This document shows positions 26,634-35,674 of a stretch of DNA of 64,000 nt, in pieces. The translations under genes and the position numbers were made by a program. This DNA is from JAENVU01 sp963756815. GTDB lineage: Bacteria > Actinomycetota > Acidimicrobiia > IMCC26256 > JAENVU01. Where the stretch lies: contig CAVWPR010000045.1 in NCBI GenBank assembly GCA_963756815.1, forward strand, positions 106,998-170,997, in the 5' to 3' direction. A model generated the notes under the pieces. That model did not search any database, had not been told where the DNA came from, and saw nothing but the letters and a program-made list of their open reading frames with translations. Position 1 is the first letter of the stretch. The number at the start of each line of letters is the position of its first letter.

Positions 26634-28152
26634 GTGCCTGATTCCTTCTACGTGACGACGCCGATCTACTACGCGAACGACGCGCCGCACATCGGGCACG
26701 CATACACCACCGTCCATGCCGACGTGCTCGCCCGCTGGCGCCGGCTCCACGGCGACGACGTCCTGTTCCTCACCGGCACCGACGAGCACGGCCTCAAGAT
26801 CCAGCGGGCGGCGGAGGCGCGCGGGGTCTCGCCCCGAGAGCAGACCGATCTCACCAGCGCGCGCTATCGGGACGCGTGGGCCAGCCTCGACATCAGCAAC
26901 GACGACTTCATCCGCACCACCGAGGACCGGCACCGGGCCGCCGTCCAGGCGCTGCTGCAGCGCATCCACGACAACGGGTTCATCGAGCTGGCCAAGTACG
27001 AGGGCCTGTACTGCGTCGCCTGCGAGGCCTATTACACCGAGGACGAGCTGGTCGACGGGCTGTGTCCGATCCACCATCGACCCGTCGAACGCGTCTCCGA
27101 GGACAACTACTTCTTCCAGCTCTCGAAGTTCGAGCAGCCGCTGCTCGACTACTACGCGGCCCATCCCGAGCGTGTGCAGCCCGACGGCAAGCGCAACGAG
27201 GTCCTCGGGTTCATCCGCCAGGGCCTGCGCGACTTCTCGATGAGCCGGACCGCGATCACGTGGGGGATCCCACTGCCGTGGGATCCCGCGCACGTCACGT
27301 ACGTGTGGTTCGAGGCCCTCATGAACTACGTCACCGCGGCGGGGTTCGGGGTGGACGAGGAGATGTTCGAACGGCGGTGGCCGGTCCAGTACCACCTCAT
27401 CGGCAAGGAGATCCTGCGCTTCCACGCGATCTGGTGGCCGGCGATGCTGATGGCCGCCGACCTGCCGCTGCCGGAGTGTGTGTTCGCCCACGGGTGGCTG
27501 CTCGTCGGCGGCGAGAAGATGAGCAAGACCGCACTCACCCAGATCGCGCCCGCCGATCTGCTCGGCGAGTTCGGCAGCGACGGCGTCCGGTACCACTTCG
27601 TCACCGACCTCCACTTCGGCCAGGACGGTGACTTCTCCTACGAGGGGATGGTGGCGCGGTACAACGCGGACCTCGCGAACAACTTCGGCAACCTCGCGAG
27701 TCGCGTGCTGAACATGGCGGTGTCCTACTGCGACGGCTTGGTACCGGACGTGCGTGCCGACGGTCCGCTCGCGGCGCAGGCGACGGCCGCGCTCGAAGCG
27801 ATGGAGACCGCGTTCGCGGATCTCGCGTTCGACGACGCGTTCGGCGCGGTGTGGCAGCTGATCCGCGATGCCAACGCGTACATCGAGGAGCAGCAGCCGT
27901 GGGCCACGCACAAGGCGGGTGATGCGAGCGCGACCGCCGCCGTGCTCGGCGACTGCCTCGAGGCGTTGCGGATCGTCGCGTTGCTCGCGTCGCCCGTGAT
28001 CCCGCGCGGCGGCCGCGCTCTGGCAGCGGCTCGGGCTCCCCGGCGTACCGGAGGACGCGCGGGTGCCCGACGACGCGACGTGGGGCGCGGTGCCCACCTT
28101 CGGCAACGCGCTCGAGAAGGGGCCGTCCCTCTTCCCGCGCCTCGACCCGTGA
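26634..28152 (+). CDS. metG: Methionyl-tRNA synthetase (frameshift near 3' end)
   Basis: A class I aminoacyl-tRNA synthetase. The HIGH motif is HIGH at residues 19-22 and the KMSKS motif appears as GGEKMSKT near residue 293. CVACEAYYTEDELVDG with CPIHH makes a zinc knuckle. The GTG at 26634 has a TACTGT hexamer seven bases upstream (26621-26626), so the message is probably leaderless. Near 28010 the frame changes by one base within a GCGGCGGCCGC run. After that the C-terminal end (ALWQRLGLPGVPEDARV to KGPSLFPRLDP) reads to a TGA at 28152, which overlaps the GTG of tatD. metG is essential, so a sequencing indel is the best explanation. Length would be about 505 residues, with no C-terminal EMAP domain. 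Confidence 0.92.
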
Positions 28153-28922
28153 GCGAGCCCGCGCCGACCTGGGTGGACAGCCACTGCCACCTCCCGGAGG
28201 ACCCGGCGGAGGCCGACGCCGTCGTCGACGCCGCCCGCGCCGAGGGCGTCGAGTGGCTCGTCTGCGTGGGCACCGACCTCGCGACCTCCCGAGCCGCGGT
28301 CTCGGTCGCGAGCCGACGGCCGGAGGTGCGCCCGACGGTCGGCCTCCACCCGCACGACGCGATCAGGCTCGACGACGAGTGGCCCGAGCTCGACGAGCTC
28401 GCCCGGAGCGCGGGCGTCGTGGCGGTCGGGGAGTGTGGTCTCGACCACCACTACGAGCACTCGCCGGGCCCGGCCCAGGCCGAGGCCTTTCGGGTCCAGA
28501 TCCGCCTCGCCCACGCGCTCGACCGGGCGCTCGTCGTCCACACCCGCGAGGCCTGGGACGAGACCTTCGCCATCTTCGACGTCGAGGGGATGCCGGCGCG
28601 CACGATCTTCCACTGCTTCACCGGGGGGCCCGACGAGGCCCGCGAGTGTCTCGCCCGCGGGGGCGCGCTCTCCTTCAGCGGCATCGTCACGTTCAAGACC
28701 GCCGACGACGTCCGGGCCGCGGCCGTGATCACGCCGGCGGACCGGCTGTTGGTGGAGACCGACAGCCCGTACCTCGCGCCCGTGCCGCACCGCGGGCAGC
28801 CCAACCGGCCGGCCTGGGTGCCCGCGGTCGGCGCCGGGTTGGCCGCCGCCCGCGCTGAATCCGTGAAAACCGTGGCGGATGCCACGCGCGACAACGCGAC
28901 CCGCCTGTTCACGGTGCGCTGA
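28149..28922 (+). CDS. tatD: TatD family metal-dependent deoxyribonuclease
   Basis: A TIM-barrel nuclease/hydrolase of 257 residues. WVDSHCHL gives the first metal-binding histidines, VGECGLDHHYEHS the Glu, VHTREAWDE and FHCFTGG the later histidines, and VETDSPYLAPVPHRG the final Asp. It likely removes 3' nucleotides from damaged DNA or RNA. The GTG start overlaps the metG stop (GTGA). In M. tuberculosis the order metG-region, tatD, rpfB, ksgA, ispE is the same. Confidence 0.93.
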   Translation: MSEPAPTWVDSHCHLPEDPAEADAVVDAARAEGVEWLVCVGTDLATSRAAVSVASRRPEVRPTVGLHPHDAIRLDDEWPELDELARSAGVVAVGECGLDHHYEHSPGPAQAEAFRVQIRLAHALDRALVVHTREAWDETFAIFDVEGMPARTIFHCFTGGPDEARECLARGGALSFSGIVTFKTADDVRAAAVITPADRLLVETDSPYLAPVPHRGQPNRPAWVPAVGAGLAAARAESVKTVADATRDNATRLFTVR

Positions 28923-28970
28923 CGCGCCCGAGCACGCGAACGTCGCTGTTTTCCGGGGCTGTTTGGCGGA

Positions 28971-28992
28971 CTCACCCCTAGGGGTAGGTGAG
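28971..28992. promoter_or_regulatory. Nested palindrome upstream of the RlpA-scaffold gene
   Basis: ACCCCTAGGGGT (28974-28985) is a perfect 12-bp palindrome inside a second inverted repeat CTCACC...GGTGAG (28971-28992). It lies about 60 bp before the predicted -35 at 29055. It could be a regulator site or the end hairpin of the tatD transcript; the sequence does not say which. Confidence 0.4.
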
Positions 28993-29054
28993 CCGGCATG
29001 CACCGATCGGGCGGTCGGGGGGAGCGTTGGGGCTCCCAGATACTGGTATCGAGA

Positions 29055-29083
29055 TTGACCCCTCCGGGGCCCCTCGTTAGGTT
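29055..29083 (+). promoter_or_regulatory. Sigma-70-type promoter
   Basis: TTGACC (29055-29060) and TAGGTT (29078-29083) are 17 bp apart. Transcription would start near 29090, about 20 bases before the GTG at 29111. This makes a long riboswitch leader unlikely for this promoter. Confidence 0.6.
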
Positions 29084-29110
29084 CGCCCGATCTCAACCGG
29101 CCGACGCGGA

Positions 29111-30859
29111 GTGCGGCCGGAGGACCGGGAGGCGGACCCGATCAGCGAGCACCTGACTCGCCGCAACGCGCGGCTGACGAGCGTCGACGCACGGGCGCGG
29201 CGCTATGCGCTGCGCTCGGTGCAGCCGTCGCCCGCCCGCCAGGACGCGCCCGAGCCGAACGCTTGGCTCCCGATCGACCTGACCGCCGAGCTCGCCGCGC
29301 TCGACCTCACCGGCGAGCTCGAGCTGCTCGAGCTCGAGGAGGGCGCGGTCGACCTCGACCGTGAGCTGGCCGAGCTCGAGGCCGACTTCTGGCGGACGGC
29401 CGAGCACGAGCACCCCTTCCTCACCGGTGTGCTGCCCGGGGCCACCGAGGCGACGCCCGCGGCCGATCTGGTGGTGCCGGTCGCCCCGGTCCCTGTCGTC
29501 GATCCCGCTCCCGCGCCCGCGCCCGGTCCGGCCGAGCCGATCTCGGTGCTCGCGCGGCCGGAACCCGTACCCGAGGCGTCGACGGTCGAGACCGAGCTCG
29601 GGCCCGAGCCGGCGACCGTGCTCGACGAGCCGGAGCTCGCGCCCCTGCCCCTGCCCGTGCCGGCGGCGTACGCGCAGCTGCGCCCGAACCGCCCGGCGAT
29701 CGCGCACCATCGGCGCGCGCTGCGCCTCCGGCGTCGGCTGATCCTCACCGCGCTCGTCGTCGCGTGCAGCGCTGCGCTCGTGGGCGTCGTCGCGCAGGTG
29801 CTCGGCGGCACGAGCCCGCGTCGCGACGTCACCGTCTCCGTCGACGGCCGGGCGAGCACGATCGTGACGCGCGCCGGCACCGTCGGCGACCTGCTGGCGT
29901 CGCGCGGCATCGTCCTGCGCGAGGGTGACCGCGTGGTCCCCACCACGTCGACCGCGCTCGAGCAGGGCATGCCGGTCCGTGTGTTCCGGTCCTTCCCGAT
30001 GACCGCCGACGTCGACGGGACCCTGGTGGAGCACCGCACCACCCGTCACGACGTCGCGAGCGTCCGCCGCGAGCTCGACCTCCCCGCCGGTCTCGTGCGC
30101 ACCGACGGCCACGGTCGCATCACGCGCGGCACGCGTCTCGTGCTGCGCACGCCGCACGACCTCACGCTCGCTGTCGACGGCACGACGACGCCGCTCGCGC
30201 ACCAGACCGCGCTCACGGTCGCGGAGCTGCTGGCGGCGCGAAAGGTGACCCTCGGTCCGAACGACCAGGTGGACCCGGCGCTGGACGCTCGGCTCGGCGA
30301 CGGCACGATCGTGCGCGTGTACCGCCTGACGCCGGGCTCGACGGTCGAGAGCAGGATCCTGCCGTTCCCGACGGAGTACCGCGACGACCCCACGCTCGCG
30401 GCGGGCCACACCGCCACGATCCAGGCGGGCCACAACGGGCTGGCTCGCGTGATCTCGAACGTGGTCACGAAGGACGGTCAGGTCGTCCAGTCGAACGTCG
30501 TCCGCGAGGACGTCGTCCAGGCCCCCGTCACCCAGATCCTGCGGCGCGGGACGAAGCCGTCGGGCACCCAGAAGCCGCCGGCCGCACCGGCGCGCCCGAG
30601 CGGTACCCCCGTCCGGCAGAACGGCTCGGCGAGCTGGTACGACAGCCACGCCGGCTCCGGCTCGTGTGCCCACCTGACCCTGCCGTTCGGCACGATCGTC
30701 ACGATCCACAACACCGCGAACGGCCGGACCGCGCAGTGCCGGGTCGGCGACCGCGGCCCGATGGCCTACACCGGTCACATCATCGACCTCAACCGCGACG
30801 TGTTCGCGCAGCTCGCACCGCTCGGCACCGGCGTGATCCCCGTCCAGCTGTCGTGGTGA
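29111..30859 (+). CDS. RpfB-like surface protein with C-terminal RlpA domain (3x DUF348, G5, RlpA)
   Basis: A 582-residue cell-envelope protein. Residues 1-205 are cytoplasmic, acidic and Pro-rich. A transmembrane helix follows at about 208-230 (LILTALVVACSAALVGVV). Outside are three DUF348 repeats (about 237-295, 296-350 and 352-409), a G5 domain (about 410-487, with TEYRDDPTL) and a double-psi beta-barrel of the RlpA type (about 506-582: GSASWYDSHAGSGSCAH, then RVGDRGPMAYTGHIIDLNRD). RpfB of M. tuberculosis has the same order, but ends in a lysozyme-like Rpf domain. The gene also has the rpfB position, between tatD and rsmA. RlpA proteins are lytic transglycosylases or peptidoglycan binders, so a cell-wall remodelling role is likely. 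The GTG at 29111 is the only evident start. Confidence 0.88.
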   Translation: MRPEDREADPISEHLTRRNARLTSVDARARRYALRSVQPSPARQDAPEPNAWLPIDLTAELAALDLTGELELLELEEGAVDLDRELAELEADFWRTAEHEHPFLTGVLPGATEATPAADLVVPVAPVPVVDPAPAPAPGPAEPISVLARPEPVPEASTVETELGPEPATVLDEPELAPLPLPVPAAYAQLRPNRPAIAHHRRALRLRRRLILTALVVACSAALVGVVAQVLGGTSPRRDVTVSVDGRASTIVTRAGTVGDLLASRGIVLREGDRVVPTTSTALEQGMPVRVFRSFPMTADVDGTLVEHRTTRHDVASVRRELDLPAGLVRTDGHGRITRGTRLVLRTPHDLTLAVDGTTTPLAHQTALTVAELLAARKVTLGPNDQVDPALDARLGDGTIVRVYRLTPGSTVESRILPFPTEYRDDPTLAAGHTATIQAGHNGLARVISNVVTKDGQVVQSNVVREDVVQAPVTQILRRGTKPSGTQKPPAAPARPSGTPVRQNGSASWYDSHAGSGSCAHLTLPFGTIVTIHNTANGRTAQCRVGDRGPMAYTGHIIDLNRDVFAQLAPLGTGVIPVQLSW

Positions 30860-30872
30860 TCCGGTCACCGCG

Positions 30873-31709
30873 TTGCCGCTGACCCCGGCGACGATCCCCG
30901 CCCTCCTCGAGCGGCACGGCCTCGCTCCGAGCCGCGCGCTCGGGCAGAACTTCCTCGCCGACCCCAACACCGCGCGACGCATCGTCCGCCTCGCGGACAT
31001 CGGCGCGGGCGACCGCGTGCTCGAGATCGGCCCCGGCATCGGCTCGCTGACCGTCGCGCTGCTCGAGGCCGGCGCGCGGGTCACCGCGATCGAGCTCGAC
31101 CGCCACGTCGTACCCGCGCTGCTCGACACCGTCGGGCCGGACGCCATCACGCTCGTCATCGGTGACGCGATGACGATCGATCTCGACGCCGTCCTCGCGA
31201 CCGACGCTGACGTCGCTCGACCGTGGACGGTGGTGTCGAACCTGCCCTACAACGTGGCGACGCCGATCGTGATGCGCTTGCTCGAGGACGCGCCGCGTGC
31301 CGGCTCGATCCTGGTGATGGTCCAGCGCGAGGTGGGCGAGCGGCTCGCGGCCGGGCCGGGCACCAAGGCGTACGGAGCGGTCTCGGTGAAGGTCGCGTAC
31401 TTCGCCTCGGCGCGCGTCGTGGGCATCGTCCCGCCGAGCGTCTTCATCCCGGCGCCGCGCGTCGAGTCCGCGCTCGTGCAACTGGTGCGCCATCCGCGAC
31501 CACCCGTCGAAGTGCCGTCGCCGGCGCGCCTGTTCGCCCTCGTGCGCGCCGGCTTCGGCCAGCGGCGCAAGATGCTGCGGGGCGCGTTGCGGACCGAGCT
31601 CGGCGAGCGGACGGAGGCCGAGCTCGTCGCCGCCGGGATCGACCCGCGCGCACGGGCGGAGACGCTCACGCTCGAGGACTGGGCCCGACTCGCCCGGGCA
31701 GTGGGGTGA
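30873..31709 (+). CDS. rsmA: 16S rRNA (adenine(1518)-N6/adenine(1519)-N6)-dimethyltransferase
   Basis: RsmA (KsgA) dimethylates two adjacent adenines in 16S rRNA helix 45 during 30S assembly. LGQNFLADPNTARRIV, VLEIGPGIGSLTVALLE (SAM binding), VTAIELDR and VVSNLPYNVATPI (catalytic NLPY) are all present. The length, 278 residues, is normal. TTG at 30873 is the start that fits the family's N-terminus. The stop overlaps the GTG of ispE. Confidence 0.95.
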   Translation: MPLTPATIPALLERHGLAPSRALGQNFLADPNTARRIVRLADIGAGDRVLEIGPGIGSLTVALLEAGARVTAIELDRHVVPALLDTVGPDAITLVIGDAMTIDLDAVLATDADVARPWTVVSNLPYNVATPIVMRLLEDAPRAGSILVMVQREVGERLAAGPGTKAYGAVSVKVAYFASARVVGIVPPSVFIPAPRVESALVQLVRHPRPPVEVPSPARLFALVRAGFGQRRKMLRGALRTELGERTEAELVAAGIDPRARAETLTLEDWARLARAVG

Positions 31710-32572
31710 GCCGGGTGAGCGGCTGGTCGGTGACCGTCTCCGCCCCGGCGAAGCTGACGCTGTCGCTGCGCGTGCTCGGCCGCCGTCCGGACGGGTTCCA
31801 CGAGCTGGAGGCGCTCACCGTGACGGTGACCGCGCCCGCCGACCGTCTGACCGTCCGTGACGCCGAGGCGGGGGTCGTCACCCTCGCCCTCGAGGGAGGC
31901 GGTCCCGACGTGCCGGACGACGACGCCAACCTCGCGGTCCGTGCGGCACGCGCCGTCCTCCCGCCGGGCGAGGGCGTGCACCTCGAGCTGGCCAAGGCCA
32001 TCCCGTCCGGGGCCGGCCTCGGCGGTGGCTCGGCCGACGCGGGCGCGGTGCTGCGGGTGCTGCGCGACCGGCACGGTCTGGAGCCGGATGCGGTGCAACG
32101 GGTCGCCGCCGGGCTCGGGTCCGACGTGCCGGTCTGCGTGGAGGGGCGGCCGGTGATGATGCGCGGGCGGGGCGAGATCCTCGAGGCGGTCGAGCCGGCC
32201 GCCGACCTGGACGTGGTCGTGGCCACGCCCGGGTTCGGGCTGGCGACGCCGGCCGTCTACCGGGCGTGGGACGAGCTCGCGGGCTCGGGACGCGCCCGCT
32301 CGATGCCGGCGCCCGACGCGGTGGCGCACCTGGTGCCGATCCTCGTCAACGACCTCGAGCCGGCCGCCGAGCGGGTCGAGCCGCGGCTGGCCGCCTTCCG
32401 GGACGCCCTGGCCGGCATCAGCGGCGGGGCGCCGCTCCTGGCCGGCAGCGGATCGTCGTACTGGCTCCCGTGCCGCGACGCCGACACGGCGGCGCACATC
32501 GCCGCGCGCGTGCGCGACGAACTCGGCGTGCAGGCGTCTGCAGGTCGGGTGGTGCGGGGGTCACCCGGATGA
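31706..32572 (+). CDS. ispE: 4-diphosphocytidyl-2-C-methyl-D-erythritol kinase
   Basis: A GHMP kinase of 288 residues in the MEP pathway of isoprenoid synthesis. APAKLTLSLRVLGRRPDGFH is the N-terminal substrate block, IPSGAGLGGGSADAGAVLR the ATP-binding loop and LLAGSGSSYWLP the C-terminal Gly-rich block. The GTG at 31706 overlaps the rsmA stop (GTGA), so the two are co-translated. The gene order is that of other actinobacteria. Confidence 0.94.
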   Translation: MSRVSGWSVTVSAPAKLTLSLRVLGRRPDGFHELEALTVTVTAPADRLTVRDAEAGVVTLALEGGGPDVPDDDANLAVRAARAVLPPGEGVHLELAKAIPSGAGLGGGSADAGAVLRVLRDRHGLEPDAVQRVAAGLGSDVPVCVEGRPVMMRGRGEILEAVEPAADLDVVVATPGFGLATPAVYRAWDELAGSGRARSMPAPDAVAHLVPILVNDLEPAAERVEPRLAAFRDALAGISGGAPLLAGSGSSYWLPCRDADTAAHIAARVRDELGVQASAGRVVRGSPG

Positions 32573-32590
32573 GCGAAGGTGCGGGGCCGG

Positions 32591-32692
32591 TCAGCGGCCT
32601 TGCTGGCGACGCTGCCAACGCGTCTTCTTCAGCAGCTTCTTGTGCTTCTTCTTCCGCATGCGCTTGCGGCGCTTCTTGATCAGGGAGCCCAT
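32591..32692 (-). CDS. Small ribosomal protein bS22 (AURKAIP1/COX24-domain peptide)
   Basis: A 33-residue, highly basic peptide (MGSLIKKRRKRMRKKKHKK and then LLKKTRWQRRQQGR). This pattern is that of the actinobacterial 30S protein bS22. It starts at the ATG at 32692 on the minus strand and is convergent with ispE. Length and motif are both exactly as expected. Confidence 0.9.
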   Translation of the reverse strand: MGSLIKKRRKRMRKKKHKKLLKKTRWQRRQQGR

Positions 32693-32792
32693 GACGGCGC
32701 CGACCCTAGCCGTGGGGACGTGTGATCGGCACATCGCCCCGGAAGCAGCGCGAGCACGAAGAGCCCGGCGGGTAAGGTCGATCGGAGCCCTT

Positions 32793-32863
32793 CGGGGGTG
32801 GTGTAACGGCAGCACGGGGTCCTTTGGAGTCCCAAGTCGAGGTTCGAAACCTCGCCCCCGAGC
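32793..32863 (+). tRNA. tRNA-Gln (anticodon TTG)
   Basis: A cloverleaf of 71 nt. The acceptor stem pairs TCGGGGG with CCCCCGA, the anticodon loop is CTTTGGA (TTG) and the T arm is CGAGG-TTCGAAA-CCTCG. The anticodon stem has one T-T mismatch at its second pair from the loop. CCA is not encoded. A TAAGGT hexamer at 32774-32779 could be the -10. It lies just upstream of glmU. Confidence 0.92.
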
Positions 32864-32897
32864 CGTGCGCCGAACCCAGGGGTGCGGTGCGATCAGT

Positions 32898-32922
32898 GAG
32901 CGGAGCGATGCGGAGCGAGGCG
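32898..32922 (+). repeat. Dispersed intergenic repeat, diverged copy D
   Basis: GAGCGGAGCGATGCGGAGCG followed by AGGCG resembles the repeat core at 25424, 35525 and 60604 with several changes. It lies in the gap between tRNA-Gln and glmU, which otherwise holds only a small GGGCC-GCA-GGCCC hairpin near 32984. Confidence 0.4.
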
Positions 32923-33014
32923 CCGATGAGGATGCACCGATGTCGCGCTCGCCGAGCGGTGCGCAGGCGGAATGTCCGTCGGCCCGGGCCGCAGGCCCGA
33001 GAGGGGACGAGACC

Positions 33015-34466
33015 GTGAGTCGTGGGTACCGACCTCTGGCCGGTGTGGTGATGGCGGCGGGCGAGGGCACCCGCATGCGTTCGGGCACGCCGAAGGTGCT
33101 GCACCCCCTGTGCGGGCGGCCGATGGTGCTCCACGTGGTGGACGCCCTGGGCGCGCTGCCGTTGGAGCGGATCGTGGTGGTCGTGGGTCACGGTGCCGAG
33201 CGCGTCACCAAGACCCTGCAGGAGCAGGTGACCACGGACGTGCCGGTCGTGTTCGTCGAGCAGCACGTGCAGCGCGGCACCGGCGACGCCGCGAGCGTGG
33301 CGCTCACCGCCTTCCCGGACGACCCCGACGACGAGGGCGACGTCATCGTCATGCCCGGCGACGCGCCGCTCGTGCGTCCCGAGCTGCTGGCCCGGCTCGC
33401 CACGGTGCACCGTGAGTCGGACGCCGCGGTCACGTTGCTCACGGCGGAGCTCGCGCCGTGGACGTGGAGCTTCGGCCGGGTCGTCCGCGACGCACAGGGC
33501 CGGGTCGACCGGATCGTCGAGCGCACCGACGCCACGGCCGACGAGCTCGAGATCGGCGAGGTCAACACCTCGATCTACTGCTTCCGGCGCAGCCTGCTCG
33601 CGCCCGCGCTGCGGCGGCTCAGCCCGGAGAACGCCCAGGGCGAGTACTACCTGACCGACGCGGTGGCGGTGCTGCGCGAGGCCGGGCATCCGGTGGTCGC
33701 GGTCCCGGCCGACGATCCCGCCGCGGCGCGTCACGTGAACGACCGCGCGCAGCTCGCGACCGCCGAGGCGGTCCTGCGGGAGCGCATCAACGAGCGGTGG
33801 ATGATCGACGGCGTGACGATGGTCGACCCGACCGCGGTCTACATCGACACGATGGTCGAGCTCGCGCCCGACGTGCGCCTGCTCCCGGGCACGATCCTCG
33901 AAGGGCGCACGTCGATCGCGCGCGGCGCGGTCGTCGGACCCGACACGCGCCTCGTCGACACCGTCGTGCACGAGCGCGCGGTCGTGCAGCAGACCGTGGC
34001 GCGCGAGTCGGTGATCGGTGAGGGGGCGACCGTCGGCCCGTACGTGTCGCTGCGCGCCGGGACACACCTCGCCGCGGGCGCGCACGTGGGCACGTTCGTC
34101 GAGACCAAGAACGCCGACATCGGCGAGGGCGCGAAGGTTCCGCACCTCGCGTACATGGGCGACGTCGAGATCGGGCCGCGCGCGAACGTCGGCGCGGGCA
34201 CGATCACCGCCAACTACGACGGGAAGAACAAGCACCCGTCGAAGATCGGCGCCGAGGCCCGGATCGGCTCGAACACGGTGCTCGTCGCGCCGGTCGAGGT
34301 GGGCGACGGCGCGTACACCGGCGCCGGGTCCGTGGTGAACCGGTCGGTGCCGCCGGGGTCGCTCGCGCGCGGCGTACCCGCCCGGGTGGACGACGGGTGG
34401 GCGACGCGCCACGCTCGGGACGACGCCGAGGACACCGACGAGCCGGGCGACCGGACGGAGGACTGA
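33015..34466 (+). CDS. glmU: Bifunctional UDP-N-acetylglucosamine pyrophosphorylase/glucosamine-1-phosphate acetyltransferase
   Basis: This enzyme makes UDP-GlcNAc for the cell wall. The 483-residue product has the N-terminal uridylyltransferase signature AAGEGTRMRSGTPKVLH near residue 15 and the middle block GEYYLTDAVAVL. The C-terminal left-handed beta helix has hexapeptide repeats and NVGAGTITANYDGKNKH, the acetyltransferase site. The GTG at 33015 fits the family. The last codon overlaps the ATG of prs (TGATG). Confidence 0.95.
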   Translation: MSRGYRPLAGVVMAAGEGTRMRSGTPKVLHPLCGRPMVLHVVDALGALPLERIVVVVGHGAERVTKTLQEQVTTDVPVVFVEQHVQRGTGDAASVALTAFPDDPDDEGDVIVMPGDAPLVRPELLARLATVHRESDAAVTLLTAELAPWTWSFGRVVRDAQGRVDRIVERTDATADELEIGEVNTSIYCFRRSLLAPALRRLSPENAQGEYYLTDAVAVLREAGHPVVAVPADDPAAARHVNDRAQLATAEAVLRERINERWMIDGVTMVDPTAVYIDTMVELAPDVRLLPGTILEGRTSIARGAVVGPDTRLVDTVVHERAVVQQTVARESVIGEGATVGPYVSLRAGTHLAAGAHVGTFVETKNADIGEGAKVPHLAYMGDVEIGPRANVGAGTITANYDGKNKHPSKIGAEARIGSNTVLVAPVEVGDGAYTGAGSVVNRSVPPGSLARGVPARVDDGWATRHARDDAEDTDEPGDRTED

Positions 34467-35455
34467 TGGAGCTCGTATCGACCAAGACGCTGCAGCTGTT
34501 CTCCGGGTCGGGGAACCGCGAGCTCGCGGAGGAGATCGCCGAGTCGCTCGGTGTGCCCCTCGGCGACGTCGAGCTCAGCACGTTCGCCAACGGCGAGAAG
34601 TACTGCCGGCTGGGCGAGAACGTGCGCGGCTCCGACGTGTTCGTGCTGCAGGGTCACTGCGAGCCGATCAACGACCACGTGATGGAGCAGCTCATCATGA
34701 TCGACGCGCTGAAGCGCGCGTCGGCGCGGCGCATCACCGCCGTCTGCCCGTTCTACGGCTACTCCCGCCAGGACCGGAAGGCGGCCGGGCGCGAGCCCAT
34801 CACCGCCCGCCTGCTCGCGGACCTCCTCACCGTCGCCGGTGCCGACCGCGTCGTGGTGGTCGACCTGCACACCGGTCAGATCCAGGGGTTCTTCGACTTC
34901 CCCGTCGACCACCTCACCGCGGTGCCATTGCTCGCGGACCACCTCGCGACGACGCTCGACCGTGACGTCGCCGCGACGGTCGTGTCGCCCGATGCGGGCG
35001 CCGGCAAGCTGGCCCGCCGGTTCGCGAACTGCCTCGACGGCCACGGCATCGCGGCCGACCTCGCGTTCATCGACAAGCGGCGGCCGAAGGGCACGCACAA
35101 CGTGGCGATCGCGACCGAGGTCGTCGGTGTGGTCGAGGGCCGGCAGTGCATCCTGATCGACGACATGATCGACACCGCGGGCACCGTCGTCAGCGCGGCC
35201 GAGCTGCTGATGAGCCGGGGCGCGGTCTCGGTGTCGATCCTCGCCACCCACGGGCTCCTCTCGGGCCCCGCAATCGACCGGCTCAAGAACGGCCCGATCC
35301 GCGAGGTCATCGTGACGAACAGCCTCCCGGTGCCGAGCGACAAGCACTTCGACAACCTCACGGTGCTCTCGATCGCGCCGATCGTGGCCCATGCGCTGGC
35401 CGCGGTGTTCGAGGAGCGCAGCGTCTCGGAGCTCTTCCAGGGCGACAACGTCTGA
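34466..35455 (+). CDS. prs: Ribose-phosphate pyrophosphokinase
   Basis: PRPP synthase of 329 residues, feeding nucleotide, His and Trp synthesis. FSGSGNRELAEEIAESLG, FANGEKYCRLGENVRG, PFYGYSRQDRKAAGREPI, VVVDLHTGQIQGFFD and IDDMIDTAGTVVSAAELL (PRPP loop) are in order. It is translationally coupled to glmU, as in other actinobacteria. Confidence 0.95.
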   Translation: MELVSTKTLQLFSGSGNRELAEEIAESLGVPLGDVELSTFANGEKYCRLGENVRGSDVFVLQGHCEPINDHVMEQLIMIDALKRASARRITAVCPFYGYSRQDRKAAGREPITARLLADLLTVAGADRVVVVDLHTGQIQGFFDFPVDHLTAVPLLADHLATTLDRDVAATVVSPDAGAGKLARRFANCLDGHGIAADLAFIDKRRPKGTHNVAIATEVVGVVEGRQCILIDDMIDTAGTVVSAAELLMSRGAVSVSILATHGLLSGPAIDRLKNGPIREVIVTNSLPVPSDKHFDNLTVLSIAPIVAHALAAVFEERSVSELFQGDNV

Positions 35456-35524
35456 CCTGACGGTTCCTCCGCCTCCGGCCGCTCCGCTCGGTGGCCGGCG
35501 CCGCGGCGGGACGCTCCGCGAGCT

Positions 35525-35550
35525 GCTCGCCTCCGCAGCGCTCCGGCTCG
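35525..35550 (-). repeat. Dispersed intergenic repeat, copy C (inverted)
   Basis: On the minus strand this matches copy B for the 26-bp core except for two bases. Similarity continues to the end of prs, where both copies finish with GGAGGAACCGT (35455-35550 as the full unit). It fills most of the 219-bp gap between prs and rplY. Confidence 0.6.
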
Positions 35551-35674
35551 GCGAGCGCGGCGCCGTCCCGCGGCCGTGCGAGCGGTGGCCGCAGGTGATG
35601 GTTTGGTCGGAGACCCCGGCGAAGCGGGCAGAATGGCGGGTCCTCCACCGCAACATCGAAGGATCTGTCGCGCC

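Noticed and set aside
26634..28922. A natural MetG-TatD fusion protein of 762 residues
   Set aside because: The normal MetG C-terminus and a GTGA overlap with tatD exist in the shifted frame, so the fusion is produced by one indel.
28923..29110. A c-di-AMP (ydaO-type) riboswitch before the RpfB-like gene, as seen in front of many actinobacterial rpf genes
   Set aside because: I could not find the conserved core, and the promoter at 29055-29083 leaves a leader of only about 20 nt.
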